Assembly: GCA_041946825.1 (NCBI GenBank)
Contig: JBHGBD010000020.1
Location: 22,040-86,039, forward strand
Length of the DNA: 64,000 nucleotides
Direction: 5' to 3'
Source: CAZTHM01 sp041946825
GTDB taxonomy: Bacteria > Acidobacteriota > Terriglobia > UBA7540
The notes beneath the pieces are model-generated. The model saw only the letters and a list, made by a program, of their open reading frames with translations, was not told the DNA's origin and made no database searches. The position numbers were made by a program, and so were the translations under genes. Of the stretch, positions 27,717 through 36,196 are shown piece after piece. Position 1 is the first letter of the stretch; each line of letters starts with the position of its first letter.

Positions 27717-29177
27717 TCACCGCCTCTGGACAGGCTTCTCCCCGTCCTGGCGCGGAACAAAGATGTCCTGCCACTCCAGACCGCATTCCTTCACCATCTG
27801 TAGGCAATATTCTATGCGGCCCAGATTCCTGTCGGCGTTGTTGGTGCCAAACGAGAATTTGATGCCCGCCGCTTTGGCCCTCCTGATGAAATCCGCATGC
27901 GGGATTCGATACGTGTTGTTGATCTCGATGGCGACGTCGTTGCGCTTGGCGGCGTCAATCACGCGCTGCATCCGCTCCGAAGTCCAAAGCTGGTCGTACT
28001 CGCCCGCGATGGCTTTGGGAAGAAACGTGGGGTTGACATAGATATCGATGGGCTCGCTGTTCAGCACGCCGACAATGCGGTCAACGCACATGTCCACGAA
28101 CTTTTCCCTGTCCTTGATTTCGCCAACCTCGTCGTCCATCCACAGCCGCATGCGCTTGCCGTGGTCGTCCGTAAAAGTCATGGCGTCGGTAAACGCATAG
28201 TCGAACTTGGCGATCGTCGCCTTGGAAAACATTCTTACCCACTCGCGCCCCTCGCCCTGCATGGCGATGAATACCGGCTGCCCCTGCATGTTGCGCAGGT
28301 ACGCCTCGGCAGCGGCGTCGTCCATGACGGGAAAACCCAGCCCGCAGTTGACCGCGATTCCGTACTGAATCCCCAGGCGCCGCGACTCGCGCAGCGCGTC
28401 TTCAAGCGTCAGCCCGCCTTTCAGGTGGACGTGGTAATCCACGACCGGAAAGTTGGCGTCGTTGAGCCGCAGCAATTCTCGATAAACGTCGTCGACCACG
28501 GGCCGCTCGCTGCTGGCGGTGGGTGCGTTATCGGGAAGCGGTTTGACAAGGATGTTGCGGAAGAAAACTTTCGAGTTGGGATCGTGGCATTGTAGCGCGA
28601 ACGTTCCCCGGTCGAGGACACGCCCCGACGCGTCACGTGCCGTGACCGGAGGGTCGGGCTCCACATAGTCCACGAGCAAGATGCCGTTCAGCCACACCTG
28701 AACTTCCTTGCCCTGTACCCGAACATGAAGCTGAAACCATTCGTTGTCTTTGACAAGCGTCTTGTAAACGTTTCGAACGCCGTAGAGCGAACCCGTCTTC
28801 CTGCGCTCGTGGTAGTTACCGATAGCCGGCTGGGAGTTGTTGATCTGAACCTCAAAGCCTTTCTCCGGCCATCCTGGCTGGGGCCTGGTGTGAAAGTAGA
28901 TGCCGGAGTTGGCGCCAGGCCGAGCCATAACGTCGGCCTTCAATTCGAAGTTTTTGAAATCCCCGCTTCGGACTTTGCCGGTGTAAAACAGATGGGAGCG
29001 AGGGCCGTCAGCAGCGATCTGTCCATCCCGAACTCGGAAAGAACTCTTGTTATCGACCGCGGTCCAGCCCTTGAGGGTGCGACCATCAAAGAGTGGAATC
29101 CAGTCGTTCTCCGCGCGCAGGGCGGAAGGGAATACGATCAGCGAAGCAAGCAAATCACGTCTCGATAAAGGCAACAT
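27717..29177 (-). CDS. Tat-exported DUF1080 (3-keto-disaccharide hydrolase)-PHP fusion
   Basis: 486 residues from the ATG at 29177 (GGCGGAACC upstream). A twin-arginine signal is present (LSRRDLLASLIVFPSALRA). Residues ~25-215 are a DUF1080 concanavalin-like domain (WIPLFDGRTLKGWTA, NSGIYFHTR, WFQLHVRVQGKEVQVWLNG). Residues ~250-480 resemble a PHP metal-dependent hydrolase (VVDYHVHLKGG, AIEINNTYRIPHADFIRRAKAAG, SFGTNNAD). DUF1080 proteins hydrolyse 3-keto-glycosides. The fused PHP part suggests a second hydrolytic step, or an unrelated phosphoesterase-type activity. Downstream SDR could act on the product. Confidence 0.82.
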   Translation of the reverse strand: MLPLSRRDLLASLIVFPSALRAENDWIPLFDGRTLKGWTAVDNKSSFRVRDGQIAADGPRSHLFYTGKVRSGDFKNFELKADVMARPGANSGIYFHTRPQPGWPEKGFEVQINNSQPAIGNYHERRKTGSLYGVRNVYKTLVKDNEWFQLHVRVQGKEVQVWLNGILLVDYVEPDPPVTARDASGRVLDRGTFALQCHDPNSKVFFRNILVKPLPDNAPTASSERPVVDDVYRELLRLNDANFPVVDYHVHLKGGLTLEDALRESRRLGIQYGIAVNCGLGFPVMDDAAAEAYLRNMQGQPVFIAMQGEGREWVRMFSKATIAKFDYAFTDAMTFTDDHGKRMRLWMDDEVGEIKDREKFVDMCVDRIVGVLNSEPIDIYVNPTFLPKAIAGEYDQLWTSERMQRVIDAAKRNDVAIEINNTYRIPHADFIRRAKAAGIKFSFGTNNADRNLGRIEYCLQMVKECGLEWQDIFVPRQDGEKPVQRR

Positions 29178-29283
29178 GGTTCCGCCTCGGAAAAATGAAT
29201 TTAGGACGGAGGCAGTATATGCATGCCCGCCCCAAACAACAAGATTCGTCCGCGTCGGCGGCGTGTGACGCAACGGCCGAACG

Positions 29284-29304
29284 CTGCCTACTGCTTTCTG
29301 CCTT
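29284..29304. repeat. 7-bp-period tract
   Basis: CTGCCTA CTGCTTT CTGCCTT, in the divergent spacer between the DUF1080-PHP gene and aroB. Same class as the tract at 18135-18162. Confidence 0.6.
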
Positions 29305-29369
29305 CCATGGCCTGTCGTAGTGTAGAATCTTGAGGATTCATTTCGCCCTTTTACCAGTCACGAGGTCTC

Positions 29370-30449
29370 ATGCAAAGGTTGCGGGTCAAATCGAGGAATT
29401 TCGAATACGATGTCGTCGTCGGCGGAGGCGCCTGGAAAGCGCTGCGACGATTTCCGCAGAAGCGTTACACCTCGGTCTTCGTTCTCTCCGAGCGCGCGCT
29501 ATGGGGGCGCTGGGGCAAATCTTTCTCCCGCGACGCGGGTTTGAAGAAGTCCCGGACGATCATCGTTCCGTCTGGGGAAACCTCCAAGAGCCTGAAGATG
29601 GCGGAGTGGGTGATCAAAGGCTTGCTGGAGTCCGGCGCCGACCGTCGCAGCCTGCTGATTGCTTTCGGCGGCGGTGTCGTGGGCGACCTGGGCGGGTTTG
29701 TGGCCTCGACGTACATGCGCGGGATCGATTACGTCCAGGTTCCTACGACCGTCGTCGCGCAGGTGGACAGTGCCATCGGCGGCAAAACTGGCGTGAACCT
29801 TGGCACGATGAAGAATCTGGTGGGCACCTTCTATCCGCCTCGACTGGTGCTGGCCGAATCGCAGGTCCTTTCGACGCTCGACGCGCGCACTTTTCGCTCC
29901 GGCTTCTACGAGGTCGTGAAGCACGCGATTCTGGTGGGTGGCGTGCTGTTTGAGAAGATGGAGAAAGAAATCGACTCCCTCCGCCCTGCAGACGCGGAAT
30001 CGCTCGGCCCGATTTTGGCGCGGGCCGCCGCGGTCAAGGTTGATGTCGTCACTCGCGACGAGCGCGAAAGCGACCTCCGCCGCGTCCTCAATCTGGGCCA
30101 CACCTTTGGCCACGCGCTGGAGGAGGCCACGCACTACCACCGATTCCTCCACGGCGAGGCGGTTGGCTGGGGGATCCTGCTTGCAACGCGCCTGGCAGAA
30201 CGGCTGGGCATTCTCGCCGAGTCCGAAGGCGAGCGTATCCACCGCCTGGTGCGCCGCGTCGGTCCCCTGCCGGTGATCATCGATCTCAAGCCCGAGCGCG
30301 TGGTCCAGTTGTTGCCCCGCGACAAGAAAGCGGTGGGCGGGCGAATTCACTGGGTGCTGCCGCAAAGAGTCGGCAAGGTCATCATCACCCCCGAAGTTCC
30401 AGACTCCGAGGTGGCGGCAGCATTCCAAGACGTGAAGCGGGGCAGGTGA
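29370..30449 (+). CDS. aroB: 3-dehydroquinate synthase
   Basis: 359 residues, normal length. NAD-binding GGGVVGDLGGFVASTYMRGI, PTTVVAQVDSAIGGKTGVN and zinc ligands in RVLNLGHTFGHALEEATHYHRFLHGEAVGWG are all intact. It turns DAHP into 3-dehydroquinate, the second step of the shikimate pathway. Its stop is 1 bp from the next start, so it is coupled to the methyltransferase gene. The two together fit chorismate and menaquinone supply. Confidence 0.96.
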   Translation: MQRLRVKSRNFEYDVVVGGGAWKALRRFPQKRYTSVFVLSERALWGRWGKSFSRDAGLKKSRTIIVPSGETSKSLKMAEWVIKGLLESGADRRSLLIAFGGGVVGDLGGFVASTYMRGIDYVQVPTTVVAQVDSAIGGKTGVNLGTMKNLVGTFYPPRLVLAESQVLSTLDARTFRSGFYEVVKHAILVGGVLFEKMEKEIDSLRPADAESLGPILARAAAVKVDVVTRDERESDLRRVLNLGHTFGHALEEATHYHRFLHGEAVGWGILLATRLAERLGILAESEGERIHRLVRRVGPLPVIIDLKPERVVQLLPRDKKAVGGRIHWVLPQRVGKVIITPEVPDSEVAAAFQDVKRGR

Positions 30450-30450
30450 G

Positions 30451-31203
30451 ATGCCCAACGCTCCGCCGCCCGGCCAGGGAAGCCCGCTTGGAAATCCCGG
30501 CGATCCCGCGTCAACGGCGCGCGCGGTACGCTCGATGTTCGCCTCCGTCGCGCCGCGCTACGATTTCCTCAACCACTTCCTTTCGTGCGGCACCGACATC
30601 GCCTGGCGGCACGCTGCGGCCCGCGCCCTTCGCGCCAAGCTGGAAGCGCCGGACTCGATCGCTGTGGACGTCTGCTGCGGCACCGGAGATTTGGCCCTGG
30701 CGCTCGCGCGTTACTCCGGCGGGAGGGTGCTGGGCACCGACTTCTGCCATCCCATGCTGGTGCGCGGTGTGGCCAAGGCGCGAGGCGGAGCCAAAGCCGT
30801 CTCCTTCTTCGAGGCCGACACTCTGGCGCTCCCGTTCCGCGACGGCTCGCTGGACGTGGTGAGTGTGGCGTTTGGATTCCGGAATCTGGCGAGCTACCGT
30901 GCCGGGCTGGCGGAGTTCCTGCGGGTGCTCAAGCCCGGAGGCGTCGCGGCGATTCTGGAGTTCTCGCGCGTGAGGTGGCCGCTCTTCGGATCGCTTTTCC
31001 GGCTCTACTTTCACCATGTCCTTCCACGGCTGGGGACGTGGATTTCGGGCGTCAAGGGGGCATACCAGTACCTTCCCGAATCGGTTTCGCTGTTTCCCGA
31101 TCAGGAATCACTCGCCAGGGGGCTCGTGGAGGCGGGATTCTCGAAAGTCAGCTACCGTGACTTTCTCGGAGGAGTCGCGGCTTTACACTTAGGTGAAAAG
31201 TAG
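30451..31203 (+). CDS. ubiE: Demethylmenaquinone methyltransferase (UbiE/MenG)
   Basis: 250 residues. UbiE/COQ5 signatures: VRSMFASVAPRYDFLNHFLS, SAM-binding VDVCCGTGDLALALA, DVVSVAFGFRNLASYRAGLAEFLRVLKPGG and YQYLPESV. It methylates demethylmenaquinone in the last step of menaquinone synthesis; the ubiquinone role is less likely if the host is an acidobacterium. Coupled to aroB. Confidence 0.94.
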   Translation: MPNAPPPGQGSPLGNPGDPASTARAVRSMFASVAPRYDFLNHFLSCGTDIAWRHAAARALRAKLEAPDSIAVDVCCGTGDLALALARYSGGRVLGTDFCHPMLVRGVAKARGGAKAVSFFEADTLALPFRDGSLDVVSVAFGFRNLASYRAGLAEFLRVLKPGGVAAILEFSRVRWPLFGSLFRLYFHHVLPRLGTWISGVKGAYQYLPESVSLFPDQESLARGLVEAGFSKVSYRDFLGGVAALHLGEK

Positions 31204-31237
31204 AGGGATAATACTGGATATAGATCTATCTGCGCGG

Positions 31238-31837
31238 TTAATCGGTTTTGGCCCAGGCGGCCGGCGCCCCGCTTTCCTTGAATTCCTTATCCAGCGCCTC
31301 CAGCGCCTTCTTTGCCTTGTCCGTCTGCGCGCGCTGAGCGGCGACTTCCGCGTTCTTGTCTTTAATCTTGCCTTCCAGGTCGCGCTGGGTGTCGGGGTCG
31401 AGTTCGCGGGCCTGCTGAATTTGAAGAAGGCTTAACTCGTCCTCTGAAAGCCGCTGCGCGTCCTCGGCCGCGGTGATTTGCGCCCTTGCCGATTTGAACC
31501 GGCCCTGCCACATTTCCTTGGTCCCCTTTTTCTCATCCTCCGGGGGCTTGATCGCCGGCGCGCCGGGGATGGGGACATTGGGAGGCGGCGCCTGGCTGGG
31601 TGGAGCCTCGAGGCCTTCAGGAGAAGGAGAAATGGAGGCGGCAGCCGTGGGCCCTTCGCCGGGAGGGCGCGCGGGCATGTTCTCGTTGGTGTAAGTTTTG
31701 GCCGGCTTCTTGGTCTGCTTGGCCCTTCGGGCTTTTTCCTGGCGTGCCAGCTCGCCCAAATCCTGGGAAACGGCCATCGAAGCGCAAAGCAGTACGAGCA
31801 AGGCGATTCCAACTGAAATCAGGTATTGGCGTTTCAT
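31238..31837 (-). CDS. Secreted coiled-coil protein, paralogue A
   Basis: 199 residues. A signal peptide (MKRQYLISVGIALLVLLCASMAVSQ) is followed by DLGELARQEKARRAKQTKKP, then YTNENMPARPPGEG, a Pro/Ala-rich linker (about 65-100) and a charged coiled-coil to the C-terminus (KSARAQITAAEDAQRLSEDELSLLQI and KIKDKNAEVAAQRAQTDKAK). The first 65 mature residues repeat the layout of its neighbour at 31904-32482, so the pair arose by duplication. Function unknown; a periplasmic or envelope role is implied. Confidence 0.75.
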   Translation of the reverse strand: MKRQYLISVGIALLVLLCASMAVSQDLGELARQEKARRAKQTKKPAKTYTNENMPARPPGEGPTAAASISPSPEGLEAPPSQAPPPNVPIPGAPAIKPPEDEKKGTKEMWQGRFKSARAQITAAEDAQRLSEDELSLLQIQQARELDPDTQRDLEGKIKDKNAEVAAQRAQTDKAKKALEALDKEFKESGAPAAWAKTD

Positions 31838-31903
31838 GGCACCTCACTTGGCAGTATGGCGAAGGGCTTTTCGCCCGCAATCATTCGCTTGCCACTTTTC
31901 TGG

Positions 31904-32482
31904 CTAGCGCAGCCAGCCGGGCTCGCCACCTTCGCGACGGAGTTGATCGCGCAGGTCATCCATGGCCTTTTCGTCGTCGGAGATTTGCTGCTGCATCTTG
32001 GCGACGTCATTTGTGGCCTTGTTGACATCGGAGCGGGAGAATTCCTGTTGCAGCGTCTTGTTGGGGTCGGCGTAGTACTGGGTTTGGCCTTGAGATGCCT
32101 TCTGCTGCAGGACGGCGAGTTCCCGCTGGTGGGTTTCCAGCCGCTCGCGGAGTTCGGCCATCCTCGCCCGGAAATACTTCTCGTCATGAGCGCCGGATGA
32201 TCCCTCGCCTGCGGCCGAGAGGGAACTTTCCGCGGGGGGAGGGGGAACTTCCTGTGACATGCCGCTGGCCATGGTCAGCGTTTCGCCGGGCGGCCGTTTC
32301 GGCAGGTTGTCATTCGAGAAGACTTTGACCGGCTTCTTCGCCGCCTTCTCGCGCTGCGCCTTCAATTGCCGGGCCAAATCGCCCAACGAACTCGATTGGT
32401 CCTGCGCGAGCCCCAGGCTGAGTGTCAGGCCCAGAACCAACAGGGTCACTGTGCTCGCTCGGAGCATCCTGTTCAGATTCAT
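31904..32482 (-). CDS. Secreted coiled-coil protein, paralogue B
   Basis: 192 residues. A signal peptide ends at GLAQ. Mature part: SLGDLARQLKAQREKAAKKP, VKVFSNDNLPKRPPGE, a low-complexity linker (about 70-95), then a coiled coil (RMAELRERLETHQRELAVLQQK and VAKMQQQISDDEKAMDDLRD). It matches paralogue A in order and motif but diverges in the coil. It is the first gene of the pair, 66 bp upstream of A. Function unknown. Confidence 0.75.
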   Translation of the reverse strand: MNLNRMLRASTVTLLVLGLTLSLGLAQDQSSSLGDLARQLKAQREKAAKKPVKVFSNDNLPKRPPGETLTMASGMSQEVPPPPAESSLSAAGEGSSGAHDEKYFRARMAELRERLETHQRELAVLQQKASQGQTQYYADPNKTLQQEFSRSDVNKATNDVAKMQQQISDDEKAMDDLRDQLRREGGEPGWLR

Positions 32483-32746
32483 ACTTGACCTCCACTGAGC
32501 AAGCTATCCCTGAAGCCTAATCTACGCTTTTGAACAGCGAAAATCAAGGCGTCGCCAGCGCCCGGGGTCGAGGGAGAGCCGCCGGGCTCCAGCCGGCAAG
32601 TGGCGGTAAATTGGCCCTAGGCTCCGGCGCCGTCCCCGGCCCAGAGATCGGAATCCACACGGGCCGATAATCCCCAAGCGGGGCGGAAAGGGAGGCGGCC
32701 GCGAAAGGCGGAATTGGCTCCCGTCAGGCCCGTTTTTTAACCCATT

Positions 32747-32797
32747 CTTAACCCAAGCCTCGCTAAGTTATTGATTCCAAGACGCCTCTTGGGTTAA
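32747..32797. repeat. 51-bp element with inverted ends, copy 1
   Basis: The ends are TTAACCCAAG and CTTGGGTTAA, a perfect 10-bp inverted repeat. Copy 2 begins 99 bp later, has the same length and ends, and shares parts of the centre (GATTCCAA/TATTCCAA and GCCTC/ACCTC). Confidence 0.75.
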
Positions 32798-32845
32798 GTG
32801 AATCCTTAAACAGTTCCTTTGTTTTCAATAATATAGCCCGTGTTG

Positions 32846-32896
32846 CTTAACCCAAGCGTCCGTAAAAGCTTTATTCCAAACCACCTCTTGGGTTAA
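32846..32896. repeat. 51-bp element with inverted ends, copy 2
   Basis: It is the same length as copy 1, with identical first 12 and last 11 bases; the middle differs at roughly half of its positions. An extra TTAACCCA half-site lies at 32737-32744. Confidence 0.75.
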
Positions 32897-33129
32897 CCCT
32901 TTTCCTATATTTGGGGCTCCTTTGGAGGGGGCATCAATCGCTCCCGTCGTCCGTCGGGGAGAAGTCGCGGCTCGTCTTGGCTACTCCCCATCGCGTCCCT
33001 GCATCCCCCCGCCAGCGCGCCACGTGACTCCTGCAGCCAGCCATCAAGCTCAGGTGCCTAGCATAACACATATAGCCTCGCTGTTAAGAGGAAAATTCGC
33101 CTGTCCCGCAGGAGCGACTGACCCCGGAA

Positions 33130-33210
33130 GCGGGCGCCTTTGAACGCCCGCCGGAGCACGATTCTGAAATCCGCCGGCCGTTTCAGAACCTCGCCGAGCC
33201 GTGAATCGGC
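33130..33210. other. Run of three hairpins, possible structured RNA
   Basis: GCGGGCG-8 nt-CGCCCGC (33130-33151), TTCTGAAA-11 nt-TTTCAGAA (33162-33188) and GCCGA-8 nt-TCGGC (about 33193-33210) follow one another. They lie upstream of the TATAAT at 33275, so they would not be in a transcript starting there. Confidence 0.3.
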
Positions 33211-33391
33211 CCGCCCGGCGTGCGCATCCCGGGTGGTGAAATAATTCCGCTGCGGCAAAGCTTGCGTTCGCGGATATAATGCTCGGCTGGACTCTTAAAA
33301 CTTAAGTCGTTCTATGGTTCTCCAACTGGTCCAGCCTATTTAAGGGCCGCCCGAGGCGACCGACCTCCCGGGCTCCCGAATTTCTACCACC

Positions 33392-36196
33392 ATGGCCATC
33401 CATACTGTTTATTCACTCTCCAAAGACGATCCCGAGGCTCGCAGTTGGCTGGGATTCTTTCGCGGGCACGGCCACCCGGCGCTGAGCAACCTGATCATCG
33501 AGCGAGTGTTCTGGCTGGAAGGGGAGGTGCGGGTTGAACGGCTCCTGCCCCTTCTCGTCAACCCGCTCTATCAAGTGTCGGCGGAGAAATCGCAACTCGA
33601 TCCCATCCAGGGGCCGATCATCGAAATCGCATATCGTCCCGCCGTGACCGACCCGGAGACACCCTCCATTCTGGCCGGCGCGCGGGCGCTCGGCGAAGAC
33701 GGGCTCGAATTCGCGCGACTCAGTCGGCGCTATCAGTTCGTCGGCCTGGACGAAACCGAAGCCCGCCGCCTCGCCGCTCGGTTCCTGTACAACAAAATCG
33801 TCGAGCGGGTTCGCGATCCGGAGGAAACCGTTACCACGCTGCGGCCCACCGGAAAGCCCGATCCGGTCCAGAGCGTTTCTCTCGCCGGCCTCCGCGATAG
33901 GGAACTGGAGGACCTCTCGAGAGCGCGTTCCTGGTACGCGCCGCTGTCCCAGATGAAAGTCCTTCAGGCCTACGAGCAAAAGCAGGGCAGGCCTTATACC
34001 GATGCTGAGCTGGAGATTCTGGTGCAGAGCTGGAGCGACCACTGCTTCCACACGACCTGGAAAGGCCTGGGGCTTTTGAAGCGGCTTTCGGCCGCCACGG
34101 CCAAAATCAATCATCCGCTGGTGGTTTCGTCGTTCAAGGACAACGCCGGTGGCATCGAGTTTTACGAAGACTGGGTGATCACGATCAAGGGCGAGACGCA
34201 CAATTTCCCCAGCTCCATCGCTCCTTTCGGCGGAATCGCGACCAAGCATGGCGGGGTGATTCGCGACACGCTCGGCTTCGGCAAGGGAGGCTATCCCATT
34301 GGCGGCTCGACGATTATGGGGACGATGGACCCACGCATGGCTGACGATGCCGTGCCTCCCGGCGCCTTGCATCCGCAATTGATCGTCAGCGAATCGATCC
34401 GAGCGACGGGTTATTACACGAACCCCATGGGCATCCCCATGATGCACCCCGTGTATCGAATTCACCCGGGTTACGCAAAGTGCTTTGCGTTGGGCCACTC
34501 GATCGGTTTGATTCCCAGGAAATACGCCGTGAAGGATGCGCCACAGCCCGGAGACATCGCGCTCCTGATTGGAGGCGACACGGGGCGCGACGGAATCCAC
34601 GGCGCCACGGCCAGCTCAACCGGCATGACCGGCGAAACCCTCGAAAAGGAATTCGCCGCCGTGCAAATTGGGCACCCCATCACGGAGCGCCGATTCACCT
34701 CCGCGATTCCAGTCCTGCGCGACGCCGGATGCATTCGGTCGATCACCGATTTGGGCGCGGGGGGCATTTCCTGCGCCGTGGGCGAAATGGGTTCGGAGAC
34801 GGGCGTCCGGATCGACCTGGATTCCGTGCCCCTCAAGGACCACAGCCTCACGGCCTGGGAAATTCTGCTTTCGGAATCGCAAGAGCGAATGCTCGTTGCG
34901 GCCCCGCCTGAGAAACTCCGCGAGGCGGAGGCGATTCTCGATCGCTACGAGGTTGCACACACCGTGCTCGGTCACTTCACGGATACACGCCGGCTGGAGG
35001 CGACGTGGCGCGGGCAGAAAGTCGTGGATCTCGAAATGGACTTCCTCTGGGAGGCCTGCCCGATCGACTCGATCCCGGTTGCAGAGCCGAGGCGCAGCCT
35101 ATGGCCGGTCAAGATTCTTGAGCCGCGGTCAGCGCAAGATTGGTCAGAAGTTGTTCAAAAAGTGCTCAGGCACTACCACTGCGCAGAGCAGATTGCCGCC
35201 GGGTCGCGTTTTGACACGACGGTGCAGGGAAGGACCGCCATCGGGCCGTACGGTGGCAAGAACCACCGCATGCCGACCAACCTTTACGTCTCGGCACCGC
35301 TACGCGGCAAGAACTACGGGGCGATTTCGACGGTGGCGTTCAACCCCTTTTACGGCGATATCAACCCCGCGGCAATGGCGCGACTGATGATGATTGAAGC
35401 GATCACTAAAGCGGTGGTTGCGGGCGCCGATTATCATCAGATGGCGCTCTGCGATAACTTCTACACTCCGCGCGTGCGCCCCGATGTGGCGTGGGATTTG
35501 AAGGCGATGGTCGAGACAATCGCCGATCTCTCGGTCGAATTCGGCATTCCGTTCATTTCGGGAAAGGATTCAAGTTCTGGAACGATGGAAAGTGGGGGCA
35601 AACGGATCGACGTGCCGCACACGCTGGTCGTGGCGACGCTGGGCCGCGTGCCGGACGTAAGGAAGCTTGTGACCAAGGAATTCAAGCGCGCCGGAAACAA
35701 ACTTGTGTTGGTGGGGCGCGCTAACCCTGATGCTTTGGGCGGTAGCGTCTATGCCGACAGTTTCGGCCAGCGCGGCGACCGGCTCTTTGATGCCTACGAC
35801 GGCGCGGCGATTCGCGCGCAGTGGGACGCTCTGCTTCGCCTGCACGAGGCAGGCGATTACTTGTCCGGTTCGGCGATCGCGGAAGGCGGGCTGCTTGTGC
35901 GCGTGTTTGAGGGGGCATTCGGCTCGGGACTGGGCGCAGGAATTGACCTCGATGTCGCGATTCCCGGTCGGCGAGACGGATTGCTTTTCGGTGAATTCAT
36001 CGGCGCCGTTCTGGTCGAGGTCGCCCCGGACTGCGATATTGAGAAATCGTTGCGAGGAATTCCACATCAAACCGTTGGGGAAGTGACGGAAGAGCCCCGC
36101 ATCTCACTCACCCAGGGCGGCGAGGTCATCTGGCAAGAATCAGTGGCCACGCTCGCTGCGGCCTGGGCGAAGACTTTTAGAGAGGCTGTGCGATGA
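33392..36196 (+). CDS. purL: Phosphoribosylformylglycinamidine synthase PurL with N-terminal PurS-like region
   Basis: 934 residues, about 170 longer than a small PurL. The N-terminal ~175 residues look like two PurS-type domains; the second is clearest (IIEIAYRPAVTDPETPSILAGA then GLDETEARRLAARFLYNKIVERV). The AIRS/PurM-like catalytic body follows: SDHCFHTTW, IKGETHNFPSSIAPFGG, GVIRDTLGFG, DLGAGGISCAVGEMG and SGKDSSSGT. The enzyme makes FGAM from FGAR using ammonia from PurQ. It overlaps purQ by 4 bp (ATGA). Confidence 0.93.
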   Translation: MAIHTVYSLSKDDPEARSWLGFFRGHGHPALSNLIIERVFWLEGEVRVERLLPLLVNPLYQVSAEKSQLDPIQGPIIEIAYRPAVTDPETPSILAGARALGEDGLEFARLSRRYQFVGLDETEARRLAARFLYNKIVERVRDPEETVTTLRPTGKPDPVQSVSLAGLRDRELEDLSRARSWYAPLSQMKVLQAYEQKQGRPYTDAELEILVQSWSDHCFHTTWKGLGLLKRLSAATAKINHPLVVSSFKDNAGGIEFYEDWVITIKGETHNFPSSIAPFGGIATKHGGVIRDTLGFGKGGYPIGGSTIMGTMDPRMADDAVPPGALHPQLIVSESIRATGYYTNPMGIPMMHPVYRIHPGYAKCFALGHSIGLIPRKYAVKDAPQPGDIALLIGGDTGRDGIHGATASSTGMTGETLEKEFAAVQIGHPITERRFTSAIPVLRDAGCIRSITDLGAGGISCAVGEMGSETGVRIDLDSVPLKDHSLTAWEILLSESQERMLVAAPPEKLREAEAILDRYEVAHTVLGHFTDTRRLEATWRGQKVVDLEMDFLWEACPIDSIPVAEPRRSLWPVKILEPRSAQDWSEVVQKVLRHYHCAEQIAAGSRFDTTVQGRTAIGPYGGKNHRMPTNLYVSAPLRGKNYGAISTVAFNPFYGDINPAAMARLMMIEAITKAVVAGADYHQMALCDNFYTPRVRPDVAWDLKAMVETIADLSVEFGIPFISGKDSSSGTMESGGKRIDVPHTLVVATLGRVPDVRKLVTKEFKRAGNKLVLVGRANPDALGGSVYADSFGQRGDRLFDAYDGAAIRAQWDALLRLHEAGDYLSGSAIAEGGLLVRVFEGAFGSGLGAGIDLDVAIPGRRDGLLFGEFIGAVLVEVAPDCDIEKSLRGIPHQTVGEVTEEPRISLTQGGEVIWQESVATLAAAWAKTFREAVR

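Larger units (their letters stand above)
32483..33391. other. Gene-free 0.9-kb stretch before purL
   Basis: No credible coding frame. It contains two 51-bp elements with inverted-repeat ends (32747-32797, 32846-32896), three successive short hairpins (33130-33210) and a perfect TATAAT at 33275-33280 without a good -35 box, about 110 bp before purL. The AT-rich middle contrasts with the GC-rich flanks. Confidence 0.6.

Noticed and set aside
32747..32896. CRISPR array
   Set aside because: Only two units, each with internal inverted ends and a diverged centre; the spacing unit would be atypical and no cas gene is in the window.
32483..33391. RNase P RNA, tmRNA, SRP RNA or 6S RNA in the gene-free stretch
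   Set aside because: None of the conserved core sequences of the first three is present, and no long bulged hairpin of 6S type could be drawn.
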